DNA from: Pollutiaquabacter aromativorans
GTDB taxonomy: Bacteria > Bacteroidota > Bacteroidia > AKYH767-A > 2013-40CM-41-45
Assembly: GCA_049177215.1 (NCBI GenBank)
Contig: CP185379.1
Span: 1,550,001-1,614,000 of the forward strand
Direction: 5' to 3'
DNA length: 64,000 nt
The position numbers and the translations under genes are program-made. Positions 16,871 to 25,353 of this stretch are shown here, piece by piece. The first letter of the stretch is position 1, and every line of letters starts with the position of its first letter. The notes under the pieces were generated by a model. It did no database searches. It saw only the letters and a list, made by a program, of their open reading frames with translations, and was not told where the DNA came from.

Positions 16871-17244
16871 GTCGAGGTTTGCTGTCGATCCTGCTGCTGA
16901 TCATCAGCAACTTTTTCATGACGTTTGCATGGTACGGCCATCTCCAATTTAAGAAGTGGAACGTAATGCAGCAGTCCGGCCTGCTCAGCATTATCCTGGT
17001 CAGCTGGTTTATCGCGTTGTTCGAATACCTGTTCATGGTACCCGGAAACCGGATCGGTCATGAATCGAACGGCGGTCCGTTCAATCTGTTTCAACTGAAG
17101 CTGTTGCAGGAAGCCATCACCCTGGTTGTATTTTCGTTCTGTGCCATTTTCATATTCAAGACCGACACCTTTCGGTGGAATTATCTGGCGGGCTTCCTGT
17201 GTATTCTCCTCGCCGTCTTTTTCGTCTTCAAGAAATGGGACTGA
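16867..17244 (+). CDS. DUF486 (DMT-like) small membrane protein
   Basis: A 125-residue inner-membrane protein with four hydrophobic helices (LLSILLLIISNFFMTFAWYG, an internal one ending LFMVPGNRIG, EAITLVVFSFCAIFIF, YLAGFLCILLAVFFVF). The family motif EYLFMVPGNRIGH is clear. DUF486 proteins are half-size members of the drug/metabolite transporter group and probably work as dimers. Substrate unknown. It overlaps the GH16-like gene (ATGA) and ends six bases before the convergent DUF5916 gene. Confidence 0.88.
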   Translation: MSRGLLSILLLIISNFFMTFAWYGHLQFKKWNVMQQSGLLSIILVSWFIALFEYLFMVPGNRIGHESNGGPFNLFQLKLLQEAITLVVFSFCAIFIFKTDTFRWNYLAGFLCILLAVFFVFKKWD

Positions 17245-17250
17245 GCGTCG

Positions 17251-19485
17251 TCAGATAGCCAACCAGTAATTCAACTTGAATACCACACCCCGGTTCCTGA
17301 TCGCGAATTTACCGGCTGTATCACCGGCTCCGGGCTCCGGCGCAAAGTAGTTATCGGTATAGACGATGTAAAAGTCGCTCATCGGCTTGAACCGCCATTG
17401 CAAACGCGCGTTGATGTTCAGGTTATCGATCTGCCGGTTATACTGGATGAAGGTGGTGAAGAAAACACTCTTGGTAAACGCGAATTCGAATTTAGGTCCG
17501 AGCAGATCCAGATAGGCGCTCGCATAAGGCGAAGGCAATTCGATTTCGTTACGCTCATACGCCATCGAGAGAATGGCGATCGGTTGAATCCGCCATACGC
17601 CCTCCAAGGTGTAGGTCCGTTTGCGTCCGTTGAAATACCTTCCTCCGGTGGCACCCACTTTATAATTGAAAGGCTTTCTAAAATCCGAAGCGAACGCCAC
17701 GTTCACGTCCCGATACTCATAAGAAGTAGCCGCCGGCAATCGTTCTGCATTCGTTCCGGTCGGGTCAAATGCGCGCCGAAGGAATGTATACCAAGCATTG
17801 AGGTTCACGCTCAGCACAGCCGTATTCGGCCAGCGCAGGTAATAGGACATCCGGTACTGGTAATCCAGCGGTCTGCCGATGTAGAATTCACTCGCCTTTC
17901 CACCAGGGAAGCCGCCGTTCCAATATTGACTCTGATAAATCTCCGGCCCGTGGCTTAATAAAGCGCTCTTTTCGGGGAACCAGGTATAAGCAGCCCTGTT
18001 TTCGAAACGGAAGTATCCTTTATCATACCCCAGGAATCCTACCACCGGATTGAAGTTCTCTCCTACATACTCGTGGTTGTATTCCAGGTTCACATTCTTT
18101 GTCCGGTAAAGAAAGAAAACGGCTGTTGCGGCTTTGTCCTTACCCGATAACGTATCGAACGTTCGGTGATAGAATACTTTTCCGGTTGCCAGGTTGTTCT
18201 TCGAGTTATAAACGAAGTCCACTCCGGCCAGTCGGTTGTAATCTCCCGAATGCTCGCTTCCCTTGTCAAAAGTCTGACGATTGACCAGAATGGCTCCCAG
18301 TGCTGACTTCTTAAGAACGGTACGCTGGAGCGCACCCACGGCAAAGTTGTATGCAGGTTGATCGAACTCGGCAGATGCTTTCGTTTGCATATCCATCAAC
18401 CCGATCCGCCAGTTCTGATCCAGTTTTCCACTCAGGCGGGCACCACCTGCAATGGGGATCGTATTGCCATTGTACAAGCCGATGTTACGCGAAAAGAACG
18501 GCCGGATCTTGCTGAATCCGAACGTGGCGAACAAATCGCTGTTCTCGATGAAAAAGTTCCGGCGCTCTGGGAAAAACAAGCTGAACCGGCTGAGGTTCGT
18601 TTGTTGCCGGTCCACTTCGACCTGGGAAAAATCCGGGTTAAACGTCAGGTCAAGATTCAGGGAAGATGTCACCGCTACTTTGGCATCCACGCCCCCATTC
18701 GGCTTGGTCGTCTCATCGTCGCGTGTAAAGTCGATCGTATGGCTGAGTATCCCGTACGGGATCAGGGCCGCATTCAAGCCGGGCTTCTTAGGCGGCTGGT
18801 CCCAGACCAGCAAGCCGGTATGCAGCAGGGAGGCGATGTTGTAAACACGGGGTACCGGCGACCAGGCCGAGCCTTCGTTCCGCTTGAGATTGTTCCGAGA
18901 AAAATTCACCCGCCACTGCTTCACTCCGTCGTTGTAGCGAAGACTCTTAAAGGGAATAGCGATCTCCGCTTTCCAGGCTCCGGCCTCCCGTCTTGTTTCT
19001 ACGAACCAACGGTTGTCCCAATCGGTACTCACACCGAAGAATCCACTGTTCGCCAACAAACCTTCCCGTTGTACGCCGAACGGATTGCAGGTAAACGCGA
19101 AACCGTTGGTCTTATCGTTGAATGGATCAAAGTAAACGCCAATACCGTCACTGACCGGATACGAATAGTCCCGCTTCAACGACTGGATGATATAGGGCTT
19201 TTCAGGAAGATCGTCATAGCAAACGGCGGAGACGTAAATAAAGTCATCGTCGTAGGTCATCCGGAACTCCGTCCGGGAAACAGCCGGTGAAGTATCCACG
19301 GGCACACTCTGCCAAAAATCCCCTGCGATCTCGCATACTGACCAGGCCGCCTCGTCGGGCTCCCCGTCGAGAACAATTTTCCCCGTACAGCGTTGGATGT
19401 GATACACCTTTCGCTCCGGCTCTTGTCCTGTGAGCGAAAAGCAGGTGGAGATCACCAGTAGAAATGTCAACAACTGTGCGTGCAT
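17251..19485 (-). CDS. DUF5916 outer-membrane barrel protein with CBM9-like N-domain
   Basis: A 744-residue protein from ATG 19485, whose N-terminus (MHAQLLTFLLVISTCFSLTGQ) is a signal peptide. Residues about 25-220 are a carbohydrate-binding family 9-like domain (KIVLDGEPDEAAW, DDFIYVSAVCYD, WKAEIAIPFKSLRY). The remainder is the DUF5916 domain, with PERRNFFIENSDLFATFG and alternating aromatic strands ending LNYWLAI, consistent with an outer-membrane beta barrel. The family is common in Bacteroidota; its cargo is not known. It diverges from the carboxylase gene. Confidence 0.9.
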   Translation of the reverse strand: MHAQLLTFLLVISTCFSLTGQEPERKVYHIQRCTGKIVLDGEPDEAAWSVCEIAGDFWQSVPVDTSPAVSRTEFRMTYDDDFIYVSAVCYDDLPEKPYIIQSLKRDYSYPVSDGIGVYFDPFNDKTNGFAFTCNPFGVQREGLLANSGFFGVSTDWDNRWFVETRREAGAWKAEIAIPFKSLRYNDGVKQWRVNFSRNNLKRNEGSAWSPVPRVYNIASLLHTGLLVWDQPPKKPGLNAALIPYGILSHTIDFTRDDETTKPNGGVDAKVAVTSSLNLDLTFNPDFSQVEVDRQQTNLSRFSLFFPERRNFFIENSDLFATFGFSKIRPFFSRNIGLYNGNTIPIAGGARLSGKLDQNWRIGLMDMQTKASAEFDQPAYNFAVGALQRTVLKKSALGAILVNRQTFDKGSEHSGDYNRLAGVDFVYNSKNNLATGKVFYHRTFDTLSGKDKAATAVFFLYRTKNVNLEYNHEYVGENFNPVVGFLGYDKGYFRFENRAAYTWFPEKSALLSHGPEIYQSQYWNGGFPGGKASEFYIGRPLDYQYRMSYYLRWPNTAVLSVNLNAWYTFLRRAFDPTGTNAERLPAATSYEYRDVNVAFASDFRKPFNYKVGATGGRYFNGRKRTYTLEGVWRIQPIAILSMAYERNEIELPSPYASAYLDLLGPKFEFAFTKSVFFTTFIQYNRQIDNLNINARLQWRFKPMSDFYIVYTDNYFAPEPGAGDTAGKFAIRNRGVVFKLNYWLAI

Positions 19486-19534
19486 CGTGGATAAACAGCC
19501 CGACAAAGGAACAAAGTTTGGGGGCTTTTTCGGC

Positions 19535-19542
19535 TATCTTTG
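19535..19542 (+). promoter_or_regulatory. Candidate -7 box of the acyl-CoA carboxylase gene
   Basis: TATCTTTG matches TAnnTTTG and ends 18 bases before ATG 19561. No -33 element at normal spacing is seen (a TTTG at 19517-19520 is only 14 bases away). Confidence 0.4.
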
Positions 19543-19560
19543 GCCAGCTTTCTTGAGCGT

Positions 19561-21192
19561 ATGACGAACCTGGAATTCAACAAGAACGAAGATCAATACC
19601 GCCAACTGATGGATCAGTTGCGGAACAAGCTTTCGAAAATCTCGGAAGGCGGCGGGAAGAAGAATGCCGACAAACAACGAGAGCAGGGAAAACTGCTGGC
19701 GCGGGAACGCATCCAGTACCTGATTGACAAGGGAAGTCATTTCATCGAGATCGGCGCCCTGGCAGCCGATGGCATGTACGAAGAATATGGCGGCTGTCCT
19801 GCAGCTGGCGTGGTGATCGGCATCGGTTACGTTTCCGGAAAACAATGCGTGATCGTAGCGAACGATGCGACGGTCAAAGCCGGAGCCTGGTTCCCGATGA
19901 CGGGCAAGAAAAATCTCCGCGCGCAGGAGATCGCCATGGAGAACAAGCTCCCGATCATCTACCTGGTTGACAGCGCGGGCGTCTTTCTGCCGATGCAGGA
20001 TGAGATCTTTCCTGACAAGGAGCACTTCGGTCGCATCTTCCGCAATAACGCCATCCTCTCTTCCATGGGCGTCATTCAGGTGGCGGCGATCATGGGAAGT
20101 TGTGTCGCCGGAGGAGCCTATCTCCCGATCATGAGCGACGAAGCCTTGATCGTCGATAAGACCGGATCGATCTTCCTTGCCGGCTCTTACCTGGTGAAAG
20201 CCGCCATCGGCGAAGACATCGACAACGAGACGCTGGGAGGTGCAACGACCCAGTGTGAGGTCTCGGGGGTAACCGATAACAAGTTCCCGGACGACAAGGC
20301 TGCCCTGGATTATATCAAAGGCATTTTCCAGAAGCTCGGTACGTTCGAGAAAGCAGGCTTCGACCGAATCAAGCCTGTCGCGCCGGTGAAGGACCCCAAG
20401 GAACTCTACGGACTTGTACCCACCGACCAGACGAAGCAATACGATATGCACGAGGTCATCGCCCGGCTGGTCGATAACTCGGAGTTTCAGGAGTACAAGG
20501 AGAAGTACGGTCAAAGCCTGCTCTGCGGTCTTGCACGGATCGACGGCTGGTCGGTAGGCATCATTGCCAACCAACGCAAAGTCGTCAAGACCAAGAAAGG
20601 CGAAATGCAATTCGGTGGCGTCATCTTCTCGGATTCCGCTGACAAGGCCGCGCGTTTCATCATGAACTGCAATCAGCGCAGGATTCCGCTGGTGTTCCTG
20701 CAAGACGTAACCGGCTTCATGGTCGGCTCCCGCAGTGAACAAGGCGGCATCATCAAAGACGGCGCGAAACTGGTCAATGCCATGAGTAATTCCGTCGTAC
20801 CCAAGTTCACCGTGATCCTGGGCAACAGCTTCGGTGCCGGTAACTACGCCATGTGCGGCAAGGCCTACGACCCGCGGCTGATCGTCGCCTGGCCGACCGC
20901 TCAGATCGCCGTCATGGGCGGCGCTCAGGCCGCCAAGACGCTCTTGCAGATCCAGGTCTCCGCTATGAAGGCCAAAGGGCAGGTGTTGGCGAAGGAGCAG
21001 GAAGAAGAACTGCTGAAAAAGATCACCGACCGCTACAATCAACAGATGTCGCCCTACTACGCCGCCTCCCGCCTTTGGGTGGACGCCATCATCGATCCGC
21101 TGGAAACAAGGCGCTGGATCTCCATGGGCATCGAAGCCGCCAACCACGCGCCGATCACGAAGGCGTACAATGTCGGGGTGATTCAGACGTGA
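19561..21192 (+). CDS. Acyl-CoA carboxylase beta subunit (methylcrotonyl/propionyl type)
   Basis: A 543-residue carboxyltransferase subunit that transfers CO2 from biotin to an acyl-CoA. Two crotonase-like halves are present: N-terminal (FIEIGALAADGMYEEYGGCP, GAWFPMTGKKNLRAQEIA) and C-terminal (GGVIFSDSADKAARFI, VFLQDVTGFMVGSRSEQGG, GNSFGAGNYAMCGKAYDPR). The FxAGxYAMxG pattern and the 535-550 length fit methylcrotonoyl-CoA carboxylase, used in leucine breakdown; propionyl- or geranyl-CoA substrate cannot be ruled out. The biotin subunit is not in this window. ATG 19561 is preferred over TTG 19540. Confidence 0.93.
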   Translation: MTNLEFNKNEDQYRQLMDQLRNKLSKISEGGGKKNADKQREQGKLLARERIQYLIDKGSHFIEIGALAADGMYEEYGGCPAAGVVIGIGYVSGKQCVIVANDATVKAGAWFPMTGKKNLRAQEIAMENKLPIIYLVDSAGVFLPMQDEIFPDKEHFGRIFRNNAILSSMGVIQVAAIMGSCVAGGAYLPIMSDEALIVDKTGSIFLAGSYLVKAAIGEDIDNETLGGATTQCEVSGVTDNKFPDDKAALDYIKGIFQKLGTFEKAGFDRIKPVAPVKDPKELYGLVPTDQTKQYDMHEVIARLVDNSEFQEYKEKYGQSLLCGLARIDGWSVGIIANQRKVVKTKKGEMQFGGVIFSDSADKAARFIMNCNQRRIPLVFLQDVTGFMVGSRSEQGGIIKDGAKLVNAMSNSVVPKFTVILGNSFGAGNYAMCGKAYDPRLIVAWPTAQIAVMGGAQAAKTLLQIQVSAMKAKGQVLAKEQEEELLKKITDRYNQQMSPYYAASRLWVDAIIDPLETRRWISMGIEAANHAPITKAYNVGVIQT

Positions 21193-21195
21193 AGG

Positions 21196-21280
21196 GGGGA
21201 ATTGGTGATTTGTTATTGGAAATTTGTGATTAGTGATTGAAACCGGAAACTCGAAACCCGAAACCCGAAACCCGAAACCA
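21196..21280 (+). repeat. 7-bp degenerate tandem array F
   Basis: Two blocks on the same strand: GTGATTT/GTGATTA/GTGATTG units, then GAAACCC-type units (AAACCGG, AAACTCG, three AAACCCG copies). It starts within four bases of the carboxylase stop and ends 15 bases before the MazG-like gene. Confidence 0.8.
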
Positions 21281-21294
21281 ATATCCACTCTCCC

Positions 21295-21681
21295 ATGCAC
21301 CATCAACTCAACCAGGTTCGCGAATTTCATGAGACGTTTCGGCTGGATTTCCGGCAGGAACCCACTGCTGAATTGTCGGAGCGTATCTACACCTTGCGGC
21401 ATCGGTTGATGCAGGAGGAGAATGATGAGTACCTGGAAGCCTGCGAAAAGGGCGACCTCACGCAGATCGCCGATGCTTTGGGCGACAAGCTCTACATCCT
21501 CTGCGGCACGATCCTGGCGCACGGTCTGCAGGACAAGATCGTCGAAGTGTTCGAAGAGATCCACCGAAGCAACATGAGCAAGCTGGACGACAACGGGCAA
21601 CCGATCTATCGGGAAGACGGAAAGATCATGAAGAGTAACAACTACTTTCTGCCCGACATCGCCACCATCCTGGAGCGCTGA
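21295..21681 (+). CDS. MazG-like/all-alpha NTP pyrophosphohydrolase
   Basis: A 128-residue helical protein of the all-alpha NTP-pyrophosphatase superfamily. Metal-binding acidic residues are seen in LMQEENDEYLEA (E-E-x-x-E) and in ADALGDKLYILCGTIL (D-x2-D, the second helix). A typical C-terminal KLDDNGQPIYREDGKIMKSNNYFLPD follows, as in phosphoribosyl-ATP diphosphatase relatives. It probably cleans up abnormal nucleotides. It stands alone between a repeat array and thrS. Confidence 0.85.
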   Translation: MHHQLNQVREFHETFRLDFRQEPTAELSERIYTLRHRLMQEENDEYLEACEKGDLTQIADALGDKLYILCGTILAHGLQDKIVEVFEEIHRSNMSKLDDNGQPIYREDGKIMKSNNYFLPDIATILER

Positions 21682-21836
21682 TTGTCAAATCGTTACCAAA
21701 ATTCCAGCTTTCCGGCACTGCTCTGGTTTTCAATTCCGGCAACGTTACTAACTGTTGTACGGACAACTTTCCTGCTGGCGCTTTCCTGCGTATCTTTAAA
21801 GCCTTGATTCCGTAGAGGGATCACTTCCTGAAAAGC

Positions 21837-23774
21837 ATGATCAAGATTACGTTTCCCGACCAAAAGGTACGCGAGTACCCGGAGGGCACCACTGCCATGG
21901 AGATCGCCAAGAGCATCTCCGAAGGCCTCGCCCGGAATGTCCTGGCGGCAAAGATCAACGGTGAAGTCTGGGACGCAACGCGCCCCATCAACGCCGATGC
22001 GCAACTGCAGTTACTGACCTGGGATGATACAGCGGGCAAGTCGACGATGTGGCATTCCTCCGCTCACTTGATGGCCGAGGCGTTGGAAGCCTTCTATCCG
22101 GGTATCAAGTTCGGTATCGGTCCTCCGATCGATCACGGTTTTTACTACGATGTCGATCTGGGCGATCATACGATCTCCAGTGAAGACTTCCCGAAGATCG
22201 AAGCGAAAATGCTTGAACTCGCCAAACAGGCGAACAAGTACGTACGAAAAGAAGTCGGAAAGCAGGAAGCTATTGCCTACTTCACTGAAAAGGGTGATCA
22301 GTACAAACTTGACCTCTTGCAGGAACTGGAAGACGGCAAGATCACGTTCTACGAGCAAGGCAATTTCACTGACCTGTGCCGTGGCCCGCATATCCCCGAC
22401 ACCGGGTCGATCAAGGCCGTTAAACTGATGAACATCGCCGGAGCCTACTGGCGCGGCGATGAGAAGAACAAGCAGCTCACCCGCATCTACGGCATCACCT
22501 TCCCGAAGAAGAGCCAACTCGACGAGTACCTGGCCATGCTCGAGGAGGCAAAGAAGCGCGATCACCGGAAGATCGGCAAGGAGATGAACATCTTCACCTT
22601 TGACGAGGATGTCGGTCCCGGATTACCGCTCTGGTTGCCGAACGGCGCGGTCATGATTGAAGAGTTGGAACGGCTGGCCAAAAGGAGCGAGCACTCAGCC
22701 GGCTATCAGCGCGTGCGGACTCCGCACATCGCCAAAGAATCCATGTACCTCACCAGCGGTCACCTGCCTTATTACCAGGACAGCATGTTCCCTCCGATGG
22801 ACATGGACGGAGAGAAGTACTACCTGAAGGCGATGAATTGTCCGCATCACCACAAGATCTTCAAGGAACTCAATCCCTCCTACCGGGACCTGCCGATCCG
22901 CCTTGCGGAATACGGCACCTGTTACCGGTATGAGCAGTCCGGCGAATTGTTCGGTTTGATGCGGGTACGCTCGCTTCAGATGAATGACGCGCACATCTAT
23001 TGCACCCGGGAGCAGTTCGCTGACGAATTCAAAGCGGTGAACGAAATGTACCTGAAGTATTTCCGGATTTTCGGCATAGAGAAATACGTGATGCGCTTCT
23101 CTACGCACGAACCGAAAAAACTCGGGGTGAAGTACGTCGACAACCCGGAACTCTGGCTGCAGACCGAGGACATGGTCCGCCAGGTATTGATCGACAGCAA
23201 GATTCCCTATGTGGAAGTACCGGATGAGGGCGCTTTCTACGGACCGAAGATCGATGTGCAGGTTTGGAGCGCGATTGGCCGTGAATTCACCCTGGCAACG
23301 AACCAGGTCGACTTCGCCGTACCGGCCCGATTCGGCCTGACCTATCGGAATTCCAACAACGAATTCGAGACCCCGATCTGTATCCACCGGGCGCCGCTGG
23401 GGACCCATGAACGCTTCATCGGCTTCCTGATCGAGCATTTTGCCGGAAATTTCCCTATTTGGCTGGCTCCCAAGCAGGTAGCCGTCCTCCCGATCTCCGA
23501 TAAGTACCTCGATTACGCGAAAAAAGTTTTACAATTCCTCCGAAATGCCGATATTCGCGGCCTCCTCGACGACCGGGATGAAAAAATCGGTAAAAAGATC
23601 CGCGACTCGGAACTGAAGAAGGTTCCGTATATGCTGATTGTTGGGGAAAAAGAAGCTGCCGAAAACAAGGTTTCCGTCCGGAAACACGGTGAAGGTGATA
23701 CTGGCAGCGTCAACATTGCTGATTTCATTCAATCCGTTCAGGATGAAATCAATAAATGCCTTGAATTGAATTAA
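21837..23774 (+). CDS. thrS: Threonyl-tRNA synthetase
   Basis: A 645-residue class II synthetase that charges tRNA-Thr. Domains in order: TGS (1-60, MIKITFPDQKVREYPEGTTA), editing/SAD domain (SSAHLMAEALE, and DLCRGPHIPDTG), catalytic core with zinc ligands (MNCPHHHKIF, and GTCYRYEQSGE) and motif 3 (HRAPLGTHERFIGF), then the anticodon-binding domain (QVAVLPISDKYLDYAKKV). A near -7 box (TATCTTTA, 21791-21798) lies upstream. It leads the thrS-infC-rpmI-rplT operon, a classic bacterial arrangement. Confidence 0.97.
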   Translation: MIKITFPDQKVREYPEGTTAMEIAKSISEGLARNVLAAKINGEVWDATRPINADAQLQLLTWDDTAGKSTMWHSSAHLMAEALEAFYPGIKFGIGPPIDHGFYYDVDLGDHTISSEDFPKIEAKMLELAKQANKYVRKEVGKQEAIAYFTEKGDQYKLDLLQELEDGKITFYEQGNFTDLCRGPHIPDTGSIKAVKLMNIAGAYWRGDEKNKQLTRIYGITFPKKSQLDEYLAMLEEAKKRDHRKIGKEMNIFTFDEDVGPGLPLWLPNGAVMIEELERLAKRSEHSAGYQRVRTPHIAKESMYLTSGHLPYYQDSMFPPMDMDGEKYYLKAMNCPHHHKIFKELNPSYRDLPIRLAEYGTCYRYEQSGELFGLMRVRSLQMNDAHIYCTREQFADEFKAVNEMYLKYFRIFGIEKYVMRFSTHEPKKLGVKYVDNPELWLQTEDMVRQVLIDSKIPYVEVPDEGAFYGPKIDVQVWSAIGREFTLATNQVDFAVPARFGLTYRNSNNEFETPICIHRAPLGTHERFIGFLIEHFAGNFPIWLAPKQVAVLPISDKYLDYAKKVLQFLRNADIRGLLDDRDEKIGKKIRDSELKKVPYMLIVGEKEAAENKVSVRKHGEGDTGSVNIADFIQSVQDEINKCLELN

Positions 23775-23800
23775 AATAGCATACGAATACGAACTAAAAA

Positions 23801-23806
23801 AGGAGG
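23801..23806 (+). promoter_or_regulatory. Strong Shine-Dalgarno site of infC
   Basis: AGGAGG lies five bases before the ATC codon at 23812. Most genes in this window have no such site, so it supports ATC as the start. Confidence 0.75.
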
Positions 23807-23811
23807 CTGGT

Positions 23812-24408
23812 ATCGCAACTTCAAGTTTCAACAGGCCGTCAGGTGGCGGCGGGGGAAGGCCCTTCTTTCGCGGACGTGGTCCGATAAAGCGGGAGCCTGA
23901 GCACAAGATCAACAGTTTCATCCGTGCTCCGAAAGTCCGTCTGGTAGGTGACAATGTCACCCCCGACATCTATTCCCTCGAGGATGCCTTGAAGATCGCG
24001 CAGGAAATTGGTTTGGATCTGGTAGAAGTTGTACCTACCGCCGATCCTCCTGTCTGCCGAATCGTCGAATACCAGAAATTCCTTTACGAGAAGAAAAAGA
24101 AAGACAAGGAACTTAAGTCCAAACAGGGCAAGCAGGTCGTCAAAGAGATTCGCTTTGGTCCCCAGACGGATGATCACGACTTCAACTTCAAGGTGAAGCA
24201 CGCGATCAAGTTCCTCGAAGAAGGCAATAAGGTGAAAGCGTACGTCCACTTCCGCGGCCGTGCCATCGCTTACAAAGAACAGGGAGAACTCATCCTTCTC
24301 AAGTTCGCCCAGGCGTTGGAGGAGTACGGAAAAGTGGAACTGATGCCGAAACTGGAAGGCAACCGGATGTTCCTCCACCTCGCCCCTGCCCTCAAGAAGA
24401 AGAAATAA
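23812..24408 (+). CDS. infC: Translation initiation factor IF-3 (ATC start)
   Basis: A 198-residue IF-3 that prevents premature 50S joining and checks the start codon. The N-domain (INSFIRAPKVRLVGDNVTP, EDALKIAQEIGLDLVEVVPTA) and linker (KFLYEKKKKDKELKSKQ) lead into the C-domain (VKEIRFGPQTDDHDFNFK). No ATG, GTG or TTG precedes these conserved residues; the first in-frame candidate is ATC at 23812, five bases after AGGAGG. A rare start codon is known for infC, where IF-3 represses its own translation. The first residues are a Gly/Arg-rich stretch (FNRPSGGGGGRPFFRGRGP). It lies 37 bases after thrS. Confidence 0.92.
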   Translation: MATSSFNRPSGGGGGRPFFRGRGPIKREPEHKINSFIRAPKVRLVGDNVTPDIYSLEDALKIAQEIGLDLVEVVPTADPPVCRIVEYQKFLYEKKKKDKELKSKQGKQVVKEIRFGPQTDDHDFNFKVKHAIKFLEEGNKVKAYVHFRGRAIAYKEQGELILLKFAQALEEYGKVELMPKLEGNRMFLHLAPALKKKK

Positions 24409-24464
24409 GCGGTTCGAACTGCACCAACAAAGCATTACCCTATAAACCCAATAAACAACTTCCC

Positions 24465-24662
24465 ATGCCGAAAGTAAAAACGAACTCGAGCGCCAAGAAG
24501 CGTTTCAAGATCACCGGTACGGGTAAGATCAAGCGCAAGCATGCCTACAAGAGTCACATCCTGACCAAGAAGGAGACCAAGCGGAAGCGGAACCTCACCC
24601 ACGCCGCCCTCGTCTCCCCGTCGGATGAGAATCGCGTATTGAGCATGCTTGGCATGCGTTGA
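24465..24662 (+). CDS. rpmI: Ribosomal protein L35
   Basis: A 65-residue basic protein of the 50S subunit. It begins MPKVKTNSSAKKRFKITGTG and has the conserved KIKRKHAYKSHILTKKETKR segment. Length and N-terminus are typical. It lies 56 bases after infC and 86 bases before rplT in the expected order. Confidence 0.97.
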   Translation: MPKVKTNSSAKKRFKITGTGKIKRKHAYKSHILTKKETKRKRNLTHAALVSPSDENRVLSMLGMR

Positions 24663-24748
24663 TCCTGCCACAACCGTAAAAACAACAACCAGACAAAGAG
24701 CCCCAAAGTGTCGTTTGAGCGGCCGCTCCAGTCAAAAACCGAAAATCA

Positions 24749-25093
24749 ATGCCACGTTCAGTTAACCACGTTGCCTCGCGCAACCGCAGAAAGAAAATCC
24801 TCAAACTCGCCAAAGGTTATTTCGGATCGAGAGGAAATGTTTGGACCGTCGCCCGTAACACCATCGAGAAGGGCCTCGGCTACGCTTACCGTGACCGCCG
24901 CGCCAAGAAGCGCGACTTCCGCGCCCTTTGGATCCAGCGTATCAACGCCGGCGCCCGCGAACACGGAATGAGCTATTCCGAACTCATGGGAAAAATCCAC
25001 GCCAAAGGACTTGAGATCAACCGCAAGTCCCTCGCCGATCTCGCCATGAATCACCCGGCAGCCTTCAAGGCTGTTGTGGATTCGGTGAAGTAA
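24749..25093 (+). CDS. rplT: Ribosomal protein L20
   Basis: A 114-residue 50S protein needed for early assembly. MPRSVNHVASRNRRKKILK and the long basic helix (AKGYFGSRGNVWTVARN, YAYRDRRAKKRDFRALWIQR) are diagnostic, followed by the globular end (YSELMGKIHAKGLEINRKSL). It closes the operon; a terminator follows 21 bases after the stop. Confidence 0.97.
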   Translation: MPRSVNHVASRNRRKKILKLAKGYFGSRGNVWTVARNTIEKGLGYAYRDRRAKKRDFRALWIQRINAGAREHGMSYSELMGKIHAKGLEINRKSLADLAMNHPAAFKAVVDSVK

Positions 25094-25114
25094 GATCGCT
25101 TTGCCTGAAAAACG

Positions 25115-25143
25115 AAAAGGCTCCGGATACGGGGCCTTTTTTG
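25115..25143 (+). terminator. Rho-independent terminator of the thrS-rplT operon
   Basis: Arms AAAAGGCTCCG (25115-25125) and CGGGGCCTTTT (25130-25140) pair with one G-T wobble across a GATA loop, and a T-run follows. Confidence 0.85.
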
Positions 25144-25156
25144 TTGGGAGGCATTT

Positions 25157-25217
25157 GAAGGGACGAGGGACGTGGGACGAGGGGCGAGGGACGAGGGACG
25201 AGGGACGAGGGACGAGG
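25157..25217 (+). repeat. 7-bp degenerate tandem array G
   Basis: Eight to nine heptamers of GGGACGA with single differences (GGGACGT, GGGGCGA). The most GC-rich of the arrays; convergent with array H. Confidence 0.9.
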
Positions 25218-25250
25218 ATAAGTAAAATGATAACTTTCCATATACTCTCG

Positions 25251-25343
25251 CCACCAATCACCAATCACCAATCACCAATCACTAATTACTAATTACTAAT
25301 TACTAATTACAAGTTTCTAGTTTCTAGTTACCAATTACCAATC
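25251..25343 (-). repeat. 7-bp degenerate tandem array H
   Basis: Units drift in blocks: CACCAAT (about 4 copies), CTAATTA (about 4), GTTTCTA (2), then TACCAAT. It ends about ten bases from the TPR gene stop codon. Confidence 0.9.
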
Positions 25344-25353
25344 CCTCCCGCCA

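Noticed and set aside
19534..21600. 688-residue open frame on the minus strand
   Set aside because: It is antisense to the acyl-CoA carboxylase and MazG-like genes, whose motifs are intact; the frame is an effect of codon use.
21682..21836. T-box or riboswitch in front of thrS
   Set aside because: No conserved T-box sequence, anticodon loop or terminator fold is visible in this 155-base leader.
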